A DNA stretch of 64,000 nucleotides. Source: Bergeyella cardium. Its GTDB lineage: Bacteria; Bacteroidota; Bacteroidia; Flavobacteriales; Weeksellaceae. Under the pieces are notes generated by a model. That model was given only the letters and a program-made list of their open reading frames with translations, ran no database searches and had not been told where the DNA came from. The stretch is from contig NZ_QYCZ01000001.1 in the NCBI RefSeq assembly GCF_003614945.1, positions 1,754,001-1,818,000 of the forward strand. The letters are read 5' to 3'. Positions 42,709 to 49,403 of the stretch are shown one piece after another (positions within the stretch are counted from its first letter, which is position 1; each line of letters begins with the position of its first letter). The position numbers were made by a program, and so were the translations under genes.

Positions 42709-44361
42709 ATGATGAAACATCCTAAAGGTTTGCCGTTTCTCTTCTTTACAGAGATGTGGGAGCGGTTTGGTTACTATCTCATCCTCGGGATTTTTGTGCT
42801 GTATATGATAGACCCGACCGACAAAGGAGGTCTGGCGATCCCCGACAAGGCTGCAGACGATATCTTCGGGACTTTTATTGCCCTCACCTACCTTACGCCC
42901 TTCCTCGGTGGGTTCTTGGCAGATAGAGTTTTGGGCTATACCAAAGCGATCTACATCGGTGGTGCGCTGATGGGGCTTGGGTACATCAGCCTCGGGCTCT
43001 CACAGGAGCTGCCAATGTTCTACCTCTCTATGGCGCTGATTATTCTGGGTAATGGCTTCTTCAAACCGAGCATCTCGACGCTTCTCGGCAACCTCTACAC
43101 CGAAGAGCCCTACAAGAAATACAAAGACGCGGGCTATAATATCTTCTATATGGGGATCAATTTCGGTGCGTTTATCTGCAACATTATCGCGGCGTTTATG
43201 CGGAATAAATTCGGCTGGAGCGAGGCATTCATCACCGCTGGCGTAGGGATGTATGTGGGGCTCATCGTGTTTAGTTTTGGGCTAAAACACATAAGACACG
43301 CCAATGTTTTGAAGCCAAAACAAGAGGGCGATATTGGTTTGGGAAGCATCATTATGAAGGTTTTCGTACCTGCAATTGCGATAGGCGTATTGGGGTGGAT
43401 GATTCCTGGGAATTTGTTTGGTAGCGACTCTACCGATGCCTTTATCTTCGCCTGCCTGCCTATCGTAGGCTTTTACTTGAACCTCTACTTCCGCTCGAAT
43501 AAAGAGGACAAGCGATCCATAGGTGCGCTGCTCGCGATTTTTGCTGTGGGGATAATGTTCTGGGCAGTGTTTAAGCAGAATGGAACTGCCCTCACCCGAT
43601 GGGCGAAATATTACACCGACAGGAGCGTACCGAAGAGCTTGGAACGGCCGCTGGAGAGCATCTATCTCGTAGAGGTAAAGGAATACAAGGATCAGGAAGT
43701 TCCCGTGTATGATGAGCAGTTCCGCGCCCAAAAAGATGAGAACAAAAACGATATAAAGGAAACAGGAAAAGATGTTTATTTTAAAAATATAGGTCGTGAG
43801 CAGCGTGCCCAGCTTGAAAAATCACCCGAACCGAAACTCTTTCTCTACAACCCCGAGCTGTTTCAGTCGATCAACCCATTTTGGGTCATCGCCCTTACGC
43901 CAGTGGTGGTCGGTTTTTTCTCATTGCTCAGAAAAAAGGGCAAAGAACCCACTACGGCGAGTAAAATCATCTTGGGGATATTCATTTCGTCGCTCTCCTG
44001 CCTTGTGATGTACTTTGCGGTAGTGGCGAGTGGCAACGGGGAGGTAAAAGTCTCACCGCTTTGGCTTGTAGCGTCTTACGGAGTAATTACGATTGGAGAG
44101 CTCTGCCTCTCGCCTATGGGGCTTTCGCTTGTCTCCAAGCTCTCACCACCGAGGATTACGGCGCTTATGATGGGCGGGAACTTCCTTGCGGTGTCTATCG
44201 GGAACAAACTCTCTGGGATACTCGCAAGTATGTGGTATGACTACGAAGATAAAGCGAATTTCTTTTTGGTAAATTTTGCACTGCTGATCGTAGCCTTTAT
44301 TATAGGGCTCTCCATACTCAAAAGCCTGAATAAAATTATGCGGGAGAAAGATTCTGAGTAG
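42709..44361 (+). CDS. POT-family proton-coupled peptide transporter
   Basis: 550 residues with about 12-14 membrane helices. The ExxERF motif is present as EMWERFGYY in helix 1, and GNGFFKPSISTLLGNLY matches the PTR2 signature region. An insertion of about 100 hydrophilic residues (about 300-400) sits between two helices, as often found in Bacteroidota members. It imports di- and tripeptides with protons. The coding sequence is visibly richer in G and C than its neighbours. It ends at a convergent terminator. Confidence 0.93.
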   Translation: MMKHPKGLPFLFFTEMWERFGYYLILGIFVLYMIDPTDKGGLAIPDKAADDIFGTFIALTYLTPFLGGFLADRVLGYTKAIYIGGALMGLGYISLGLSQELPMFYLSMALIILGNGFFKPSISTLLGNLYTEEPYKKYKDAGYNIFYMGINFGAFICNIIAAFMRNKFGWSEAFITAGVGMYVGLIVFSFGLKHIRHANVLKPKQEGDIGLGSIIMKVFVPAIAIGVLGWMIPGNLFGSDSTDAFIFACLPIVGFYLNLYFRSNKEDKRSIGALLAIFAVGIMFWAVFKQNGTALTRWAKYYTDRSVPKSLERPLESIYLVEVKEYKDQEVPVYDEQFRAQKDENKNDIKETGKDVYFKNIGREQRAQLEKSPEPKLFLYNPELFQSINPFWVIALTPVVVGFFSLLRKKGKEPTTASKIILGIFISSLSCLVMYFAVVASGNGEVKVSPLWLVASYGVITIGELCLSPMGLSLVSKLSPPRITALMMGGNFLAVSIGNKLSGILASMWYDYEDKANFFLVNFALLIVAFIIGLSILKSLNKIMREKDSE

Positions 44362-44374
44362 GTTGCAAACAAAA

Positions 44375-44402
44375 AAAGGAAGGATTTAGAAATCCTTCCT
44401 TT
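44375..44402. terminator. Bidirectional terminator
   Basis: AAAGGAAGGATTT and AAATCCTTCCTTT form a near-perfect palindrome with A-rich sequence before and T-rich after, between the convergent POT and lipoprotein genes. Confidence 0.85.
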
Positions 44403-44423
44403 AATTTTAATCTACTTACAAAA

Positions 44424-44678
44424 TTATTTTGCAGCAGCTTCACCTTCAGCTGGAGCAGCAGCTTCACCTTGAGCTGGAGCAGCAGCCTCTTCAGCAGGAG
44501 CAGCTTCTTCAGCAGGAGCAGCCTCCTCAGCAGGAGCAGCTTCTTCAGTAGCTGGAGCTTCTTCTTCAACAACTACTTCAGTAGAATCAACATTTGCATC
44601 AGCGTCAGCAGATGCCTCTTTTTTGCAAGCTACAAGAGCTAGAGCAGCTACAGCTGCTACGAATAATGACTTTTTCAT
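44424..44678 (-). CDS. Small Ala/Glu/Pro-rich lipoprotein
   Basis: 84 residues. Lipobox ALVAC gives Cys18, followed by KKE. The mature part is low-complexity and acidic, with repeats of the form EEAAPAEEAAPAEEAA. No domain is recognised; it may be an extended periplasmic or surface spacer. Its signal peptide is nearly identical to that of the next gene upstream (44724-44942), so the two are sister genes with diverged or expanded tails. Confidence 0.75.
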   Translation of the reverse strand: MKKSLFVAAVAALALVACKKEASADADANVDSTEVVVEEEAPATEEAAPAEEAAPAEEAAPAEEAAAPAQGEAAAPAEGEAAAK

Positions 44679-44723
44679 AATATAAAAAATATTTAAAAAT
44701 TAAAAAATTACTTTCTTTACTAA

Positions 44724-44942
44724 TTAGTGAGCTGCTTTGTGAGCCTCCTCTTCTAATTCTTGCTCTGCCTCTGCTTTTAGAGAATCTGATACCTCAGGTG
44801 CTTCTTTCTGCATAAGCATCATATCCTCTGTGGATAAAGAATCTTGTGCTTCGGCGGTTACATCCTCGTATATAAAGGCTTCTTTTTTGCAAGCCACAAG
44901 AGCAAAACCCGCAAGAGCTACTATAAATAATGACTTCTTCAT
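44724..44942 (-). CDS. Small acidic lipoprotein, sister of the downstream gene
   Basis: 72 residues from the second of two adjacent ATG codons. MKKSLF and ALVACKKEA match the signal of the downstream lipoprotein; Cys18 is the lipidated residue. The mature part is acidic and predicted helical (LKAEAEQELEEEAHKAAH). Function unknown. A TACTTTTG box lies about 60 bases upstream and may serve both genes. Confidence 0.7.
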   Translation of the reverse strand: MKKSLFIVALAGFALVACKKEAFIYEDVTAEAQDSLSTEDMMLMQKEAPEVSDSLKAEAEQELEEEAHKAAH

Positions 44943-45001
44943 CATTCCTAATTTGAGCTTTAAAATATTCTGCGTCTTCTCTGTTCCTCAATTGAACGAA
45001 G

Positions 45002-45009
45002 CAAAAGTA
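45002..45009 (-). promoter_or_regulatory. -7 element upstream of the lipoprotein pair
   Basis: The minus strand reads TACTTTTG, 59 bases before the start at 44942. Confidence 0.5.
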
Positions 45010-45120
45010 TTATACTTAGGTAGTGTTGCCCATAAAAAATAATTGTAATACATTTGCAAATGTTGATTTACAAATAAAGACACTTACAAATCAATAATTT
45101 AATTATATTTTATAAAATCA

Positions 45121-46251
45121 GTGGATTTAGAGTTTTTACATTTTGAGCAATTAAAAAAGGAAATTCAGGCTCAATATTTAAAGAACCACACCCCTTCATA
45201 CGATGATATTTCTAAATGGAAGGGGATTGATATTATATACTTCCAAGAGGATTTAAGGAAGATTGCAAAGGGCAATATAAGTGAAAAATCTTTCTATACA
45301 TATTTCAAAAGCACCACAATAAACAAGTTGCCAAGAATAGATATGCTAAATCTACTGTCTCTGTATGCGGGATATGCCTCCTGGTTTGAGTTTAAAAAAC
45401 AACACAAAGAGACAGAAGGCTTTATCGAAGAGGTTCAGAACCGTAGTAAAAACAAAACAGAAAACACAGCAATAACCTCCCCAAAACAAGAGCAAAAAGC
45501 ACCAAATACTCCAGAAAAAAATCTTATCCAAGAATCTGTTTTACAAAAATCAGATATTGAAAACCAAAGAAATAACCAAAAAGAGAGCTTAACCCAACAT
45601 AGAAATAAAAGACACAGAGCAAAAGAATATGCTTGGATAGGGCTTTCCGTAATATTAGCTGTATGTGCTACCCTTTTAGGGTTTAAAGATTTAATCTTTG
45701 GAAGAACTTTTACTTACTGCTTTACAGATGCTGACAGAAGTTCTGGCGTGCTCTCTACTATTGAAGTAAAGGTCTTTAAACAAGATGAATCTCCTCTTAT
45801 ATACAAAATAAAGCCTGGAGACTGTTTTATATATCATACAAAAGATAAAAATTTAGTTATGGAAATAACTTCTCCTTTTTATGAAAATCTAAAAGTAACA
45901 AGGAATTTAGAAAATGCCCCAAAAGAGGAGAATATAGACCTAAAACCTGATGATTATAAGTTTGCTTTCTATTATTTTTCGCGGAAAGACATCTCTGGAA
46001 ATACAGCAGAAGACCTCATCAGCCAAAAAAGAAAGGAACTTGAAAACAGAATTAGCGATGATGCCATTATAAAACAGATATATGACAGTGATATTTATGG
46101 TGTAGAAACCATCAGCAAGGAGAAATATATAACGCTGGTAACTACGCCAACAACCTCGCTTAAAAACCTTAATCTATTAGAAATGAAAAGAAACGAAAAA
46201 GGAAAAATCATTTCTATCAAATTTAAAATTACTGACAATGAAAAGAATTAA
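45121..46251 (+). CDS. Unrecognised protein with one central membrane segment
   Basis: 376 residues, start codon GTG. The N-terminal about 100 residues are soluble and helical (FEQLKKEIQAQYLKNH; ISEKSFYTYFKSTTINKLPR), resembling a small DNA- or protein-binding helical domain. A charged, Gln/Asn/Lys-rich linker follows, then one membrane helix (about 172-190, AWIGLSVILAVCATLLGF), then a C-terminal domain of about 185 residues outside. The layout resembles a membrane-spanning sensor. It overlaps the next gene by 14 bases, so the pair is probably coupled. No family is assigned. Confidence 0.65.
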   Translation: MDLEFLHFEQLKKEIQAQYLKNHTPSYDDISKWKGIDIIYFQEDLRKIAKGNISEKSFYTYFKSTTINKLPRIDMLNLLSLYAGYASWFEFKKQHKETEGFIEEVQNRSKNKTENTAITSPKQEQKAPNTPEKNLIQESVLQKSDIENQRNNQKESLTQHRNKRHRAKEYAWIGLSVILAVCATLLGFKDLIFGRTFTYCFTDADRSSGVLSTIEVKVFKQDESPLIYKIKPGDCFIYHTKDKNLVMEITSPFYENLKVTRNLENAPKEENIDLKPDDYKFAFYYFSRKDISGNTAEDLISQKRKELENRISDDAIIKQIYDSDIYGVETISKEKYITLVTTPTTSLKNLNLLEMKRNEKGKIISIKFKITDNEKN

Positions 46252-46825
46252 TCATATAATATCAATCTTTGCTATTGGAATAATTTTTCTGTCTTCCTGC
46301 TCTAAAAAATTAGACAAGGTAAGCGATTTGGACATCCTTCGCTCCAATACCAACACTAAAAGCTATCCAGCAGTGCAGATGGATAGCGCACAAGCAATTA
46401 ATTCTATCACCAAACAAAAAGTGCAGGAAATCATTGACCTTTCTGCCTTATACCTTGAAGGAAATCAAGATACACAAATAGATTCTGCTATTTTCAAGCA
46501 AATGCAGGCTTATTTCTATCAGCCTGATTCATTAACCTTTAAGCCTTTATTCAAAGAATTGCAAGACCATAGAGTAAAATCTGCAAAAGTAAATCACCTC
46601 GAAGTATTTAAAGATATACAAGACACTGATACACTGGATATGGCAAAATTCAGTGTAGAATATTTTGATAGAAATAACAGGAGAATTGGTGAGTTTAATA
46701 GAAGTGCTCAGTATATTCTTGTAACACCCAACAAAGAGAGTAAAGAATTTAAATTTTTCTTTCTTAAGTTTTATCAGGACCTCTTACCGAAGAATGACAG
46801 TATACCTGAAGGAGAAACGAGATAA
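46238..46825 (+). CDS. Unrecognised lipoprotein coupled to the membrane protein
   Basis: 195 residues. Lipobox LSSC gives Cys21. The mature region is mixed alpha/beta with no clear domain; YFDRNNRRIGEFNRSAQYIL and FFLKFYQDLLPKND are near the end. The start lies inside the 45121-46251 gene (14-base overlap). Its last 52 bases overlap, tail to tail, the cyclo-ligase gene on the other strand. Function unknown. Confidence 0.65.
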   Translation: MKRINHIISIFAIGIIFLSSCSKKLDKVSDLDILRSNTNTKSYPAVQMDSAQAINSITKQKVQEIIDLSALYLEGNQDTQIDSAIFKQMQAYFYQPDSLTFKPLFKELQDHRVKSAKVNHLEVFKDIQDTDTLDMAKFSVEYFDRNNRRIGEFNRSAQYILVTPNKESKEFKFFFLKFYQDLLPKNDSIPEGETR

Positions 46826-47346
46826 TCCACAGGAACATCTGTGGAAAAAACATCATCTATGCTCTCAAGCGGAGGGAAATAGCTCAGCCCTACTTTTAGG
46901 CAATCGGCATTTATCTTCTTGAAGAAAGCATCATAAAATCCCTTTCCATAACCTATCCTGTTTCCCTTCTCATCGCAGTATAAAAGAGGTGTAAGAACCA
47001 TATCAAAATGACAAATATCCTCCTCGTTCTCCTTTGGCTCAAGGATATCCCATTTGTTTTTTTCTAAAAGGGTAGACGAAGTAAAAGGTATGGATAACAA
47101 ACTATTTCCGGCAACCTTAGGGACAAATACATTAACCCCTATCTCCCAAAAATGGTTGATAAATAAAAAAGTATCTATCTCTTTAAACTTTTGAATGGGG
47201 AGAAAACAATGTAGGCTCTGCCCCTCTTTAAGACTAAATTCTGAAATAAAATTCTGAAATATCTGGTATGAAAGCTCCTTTACCTCATCATCCGACAGGG
47301 ATTTTCTTCTATTAAGATAAATTTCTCTCAGCTCAGACTTAAGCAT
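46774..47346 (-). CDS. 5-formyltetrahydrofolate cyclo-ligase
   Basis: 190 residues. It has the N-terminal LREIYLNRRKSLS segment and the nucleotide-binding GNRIGYGKGFYDAFF motif typical of this enzyme (MTHFS/YgfA). It converts 5-formyl-THF to 5,10-methenyl-THF using ATP. It is the third gene of an operon after a U32 protein and a ferredoxin (4-base gap). Its 3' end overlaps the convergent lipoprotein gene by 52 bases. Confidence 0.92.
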   Translation of the reverse strand: MLKSELREIYLNRRKSLSDDEVKELSYQIFQNFISEFSLKEGQSLHCFLPIQKFKEIDTFLFINHFWEIGVNVFVPKVAGNSLLSIPFTSSTLLEKNKWDILEPKENEEDICHFDMVLTPLLYCDEKGNRIGYGKGFYDAFFKKINADCLKVGLSYFPPLESIDDVFSTDVPVDYLVSPSGILSFFGKRS

Positions 47347-47350
47347 TTTT

Positions 47351-47581
47351 TTATATCTCTTTTACACTGATAATCTTTACAGGACAAGCTTTAGCAGCTT
47401 TATCACAAGGTTCAAAAGCATCTTGCAAAGGGGTTTTTACCGTATGAAAGCCTTTCTTCTCTACAGATTTTAAGAGGACTGATTTACCATCTTTTTTAGA
47501 CATACGGAAATATTCAGGTGCAAACTCCGCACAGTAGTTGCACCCGATACATTTATCCCGCTGTAGTGTAATGATAACCAT
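47351..47581 (-). CDS. Small ferredoxin with one 4Fe-4S cluster
   Basis: 76 residues. Cysteines appear as CIGCNYC near the N-terminus and CDKAAKACPV near the C-terminus, the pattern of a single-cluster 4Fe-4S ferredoxin with the CxxCxxC...CP arrangement. It probably carries electrons in the cytoplasm. Being 15 bases downstream of a U32 protein gene suggests it may serve that enzyme's oxidation chemistry, but this is inference. Confidence 0.85.
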   Translation of the reverse strand: MVIITLQRDKCIGCNYCAEFAPEYFRMSKKDGKSVLLKSVEKKGFHTVKTPLQDAFEPCDKAAKACPVKIISVKEI

Positions 47582-47596
47582 ATTTATAGCCTTTGG

Positions 47597-48856
47597 TTAT
47601 TTTACCATCTGCTCATTCTTCACAATCTTATAGAGCTTGTCGCTCGGTCTTACCCTAAAATCTGTTTTAAAGGTAATGACATCGCCCTTTACTGCTTTCT
47701 TATGGTCTGGTTTGGTATCTACCATCATATTTTCTACAACCAGCTCTTGGGAGCCCGTTGTAGGTCCTTGTACTAATATTTTATCGCCTTCATTAAGGTC
47801 AAAGGCTTCAATTAGAAACTCTGCAATATTAGATTTAGGGTAGAAGTGCTGCCCTTTACCGATATAAACTTTCTTTTGTGTAGCATTGGAACCTGGATTT
47901 GGAGACCACTCCCCAAGTTTCTGACCGAGATAATACCCAGACCAAAAGCCTCTGTTATACACTGTTTCTAATCTACTCATCCAGTCGGCTACCTTTTCTC
48001 TGGTATAGGTTCCGTCTGCTATGGAGTCTATCGCCTCGCGGTAGCATTTGGTTACAGTTGCCACATATTCTGGAGCTCTACCTCTACCTTCCAGCTTCAG
48101 TACTTTTACACCGGCATCCACTATTTGGTCGAGGAAATCTATCGTACAGAGGTCTTTCGGAGACATCATATACTCATTGTCCAGCTCTATTTCAAAGCCG
48201 CTTTCCTGATCTATCACCGTGTATTTCTTCCTGCAATTTTGCTTACAAGCCCCTCTGTTGGCAGATGAATTATGAGAATGCAAACTCAGATAACACTTAC
48301 CAGAAACCGCCATACAAAGAGCTCCGTGACCGAATAGCTCTATCTCTACAAGGTTGCCCGAAGGACCTTTAATCTGATCTTTTTCTATTTGCTGGCAAAT
48401 CTTCTTTACTTGGCTGATGCTCAGCTCTCGACTCATTACCATAGTATCGGCAAAGAGTGAATAAAACTTCACTGTTTCTATATTCGTGATATTAATCTGG
48501 GTAGAGATATGCACCTCCATACCGATTTGTCTTGCATAGGCTATTACCGCCTGATCCATTGCAATCACAGCGGTGAGTTCTGCTTCTTTCGCCTTATCCA
48601 AAAGTGTTTTGATGATGGAAAGGTCGTGGTCGTAGATAATTGTATTTAGGGTAAGATAGGTTCTCACTCCTTTTTCTTTACATCTTCTGCTTATTTCCTG
48701 TAAATCATCAATCGTAAAATTCATAGAGGCTCTTGCTCTCATATTGAGCTGCTCCACACCAAAGTATACTGAATCTGCTCCATTATCTAATGCTGCCTGC
48801 AATGAGATAAAATCACCCGCAGGAGACATTAATTCTATTTTCCCTGACTTTGTCAT
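47597..48856 (-). CDS. U32 peptidase-family protein, TrhP/YegQ-like
   Basis: 419 residues. MSPAGDFISLQAALDNGADSVYFGVEQLN is the opening of the U32 TIM barrel (given here as a pattern of MSPAGD and ADSVYFG). Cys-rich segments such as GKCYLSLH and RGACKQNCRKKY match the iron-sulfur ligands of tRNA hydroxylation enzymes TrhP (YegQ), which form 5-hydroxyuridine at tRNA position 34. Length fits TrhP better than RlhA. It is first in an operon with ferredoxin and 5-formyl-THF cyclo-ligase. Confidence 0.85.
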   Translation of the reverse strand: MTKSGKIELMSPAGDFISLQAALDNGADSVYFGVEQLNMRARASMNFTIDDLQEISRRCKEKGVRTYLTLNTIIYDHDLSIIKTLLDKAKEAELTAVIAMDQAVIAYARQIGMEVHISTQINITNIETVKFYSLFADTMVMSRELSISQVKKICQQIEKDQIKGPSGNLVEIELFGHGALCMAVSGKCYLSLHSHNSSANRGACKQNCRKKYTVIDQESGFEIELDNEYMMSPKDLCTIDFLDQIVDAGVKVLKLEGRGRAPEYVATVTKCYREAIDSIADGTYTREKVADWMSRLETVYNRGFWSGYYLGQKLGEWSPNPGSNATQKKVYIGKGQHFYPKSNIAEFLIEAFDLNEGDKILVQGPTTGSQELVVENMMVDTKPDHKKAVKGDVITFKTDFRVRPSDKLYKIVKNEQMVK

Positions 48857-48877
48857 TTATTTTTCTAAAAATTTCGG

Positions 48878-48885
48878 CAAAGATA
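48878..48885 (-). promoter_or_regulatory. -7 element of the U32 operon
   Basis: The minus strand reads TATCTTTG, 21 bases before the ATG. Confidence 0.55.
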
Positions 48886-48941
48886 ATCATTTTTACCTAC
48901 CGCATAATGGCTGTAAGCGAGCCACATTAAACCATAAAAAG

Positions 48942-48963
48942 CCCCACTACTCTTGCAGTGGGG
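48942..48963 (-). terminator. Second hairpin terminator downstream of the TM2 gene
   Basis: On the minus strand CCCCACT / AGTGGGG with an 8-base loop followed by CTTTTTATGG. It comes 59 bases after a stronger terminator, in tandem. Confidence 0.65.
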
Positions 48964-49021
48964 AAGATTTAATCTTATTAAAACTTTAAATTATGGAAAT
49001 TTTTATCTTTAAATCAAAAAA

Positions 49022-49051
49022 AAAGCGAGAGTATTTATTTACTCTCGCTTT
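49022..49051 (-). terminator. Terminator of the TM2 gene
   Basis: AAAGCGAGAGTA / TACTCTCGCTTT, a perfect 12-base stem with loop of six, followed on the minus strand by a T-run of about eight. Confidence 0.9.
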
Positions 49052-49057
49052 ATCTTT

Positions 49058-49315
49058 TTAGAACCAAGGTTTTTGATTCACCTGATAAGTTTCTACGAAT
49101 TCTTCATCAGATTTCATAAGATATATAACACCTTCTATAATAGACACTATACCAGAAGCCCCACAAGTAATAAGACCTACAACAAGCTGGATAATACCCT
49201 CTTTTTTATAACCTAAATAGAATTTGTGAACCCCTAAGTAACCAAGTAATATTGCTAAAACACCAGCTACTACTCTTTTACTTTCTTGACCGTTTGTTAA
49301 ATTTTGCTCTGACAT
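49058..49315 (-). CDS. TM2-domain membrane protein
   Basis: 85 residues. The TM2 pattern is clear: two membrane helices (VVAGVLAILLGYLGVHKFYLG and IIQLVVGLITCGASGIVSII) separated by YKKEG, with the GxHKFYLG loop. TM2 proteins are small inner membrane proteins of unknown function. It has a full promoter and a strong terminator, so it is monocistronic. Confidence 0.88.
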   Translation of the reverse strand: MSEQNLTNGQESKRVVAGVLAILLGYLGVHKFYLGYKKEGIIQLVVGLITCGASGIVSIIEGVIYLMKSDEEFVETYQVNQKPWF

Positions 49316-49355
49316 AAAAAATAATTTTTTGTTTTACATTTGTTTTTATCGATTG

Positions 49356-49385
49356 CAAATATAGATAAATTTCATTTAATACAAA
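49356..49385 (-). promoter_or_regulatory. Promoter of the TM2 gene
   Basis: Minus strand TTTG, 18 bases, TATATTTG; matches both consensus boxes. Confidence 0.7.
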
Positions 49386-49403
49386 ATATTTTTATTATTT
49401 TTC

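Noticed and set aside
44336-44572. Leucine/lysine-repeat frame overlapping the Ala/Glu lipoprotein
   Set aside because: It is another reading frame of the same low-complexity repeat; the lipoprotein frame has a signal peptide and lipobox.
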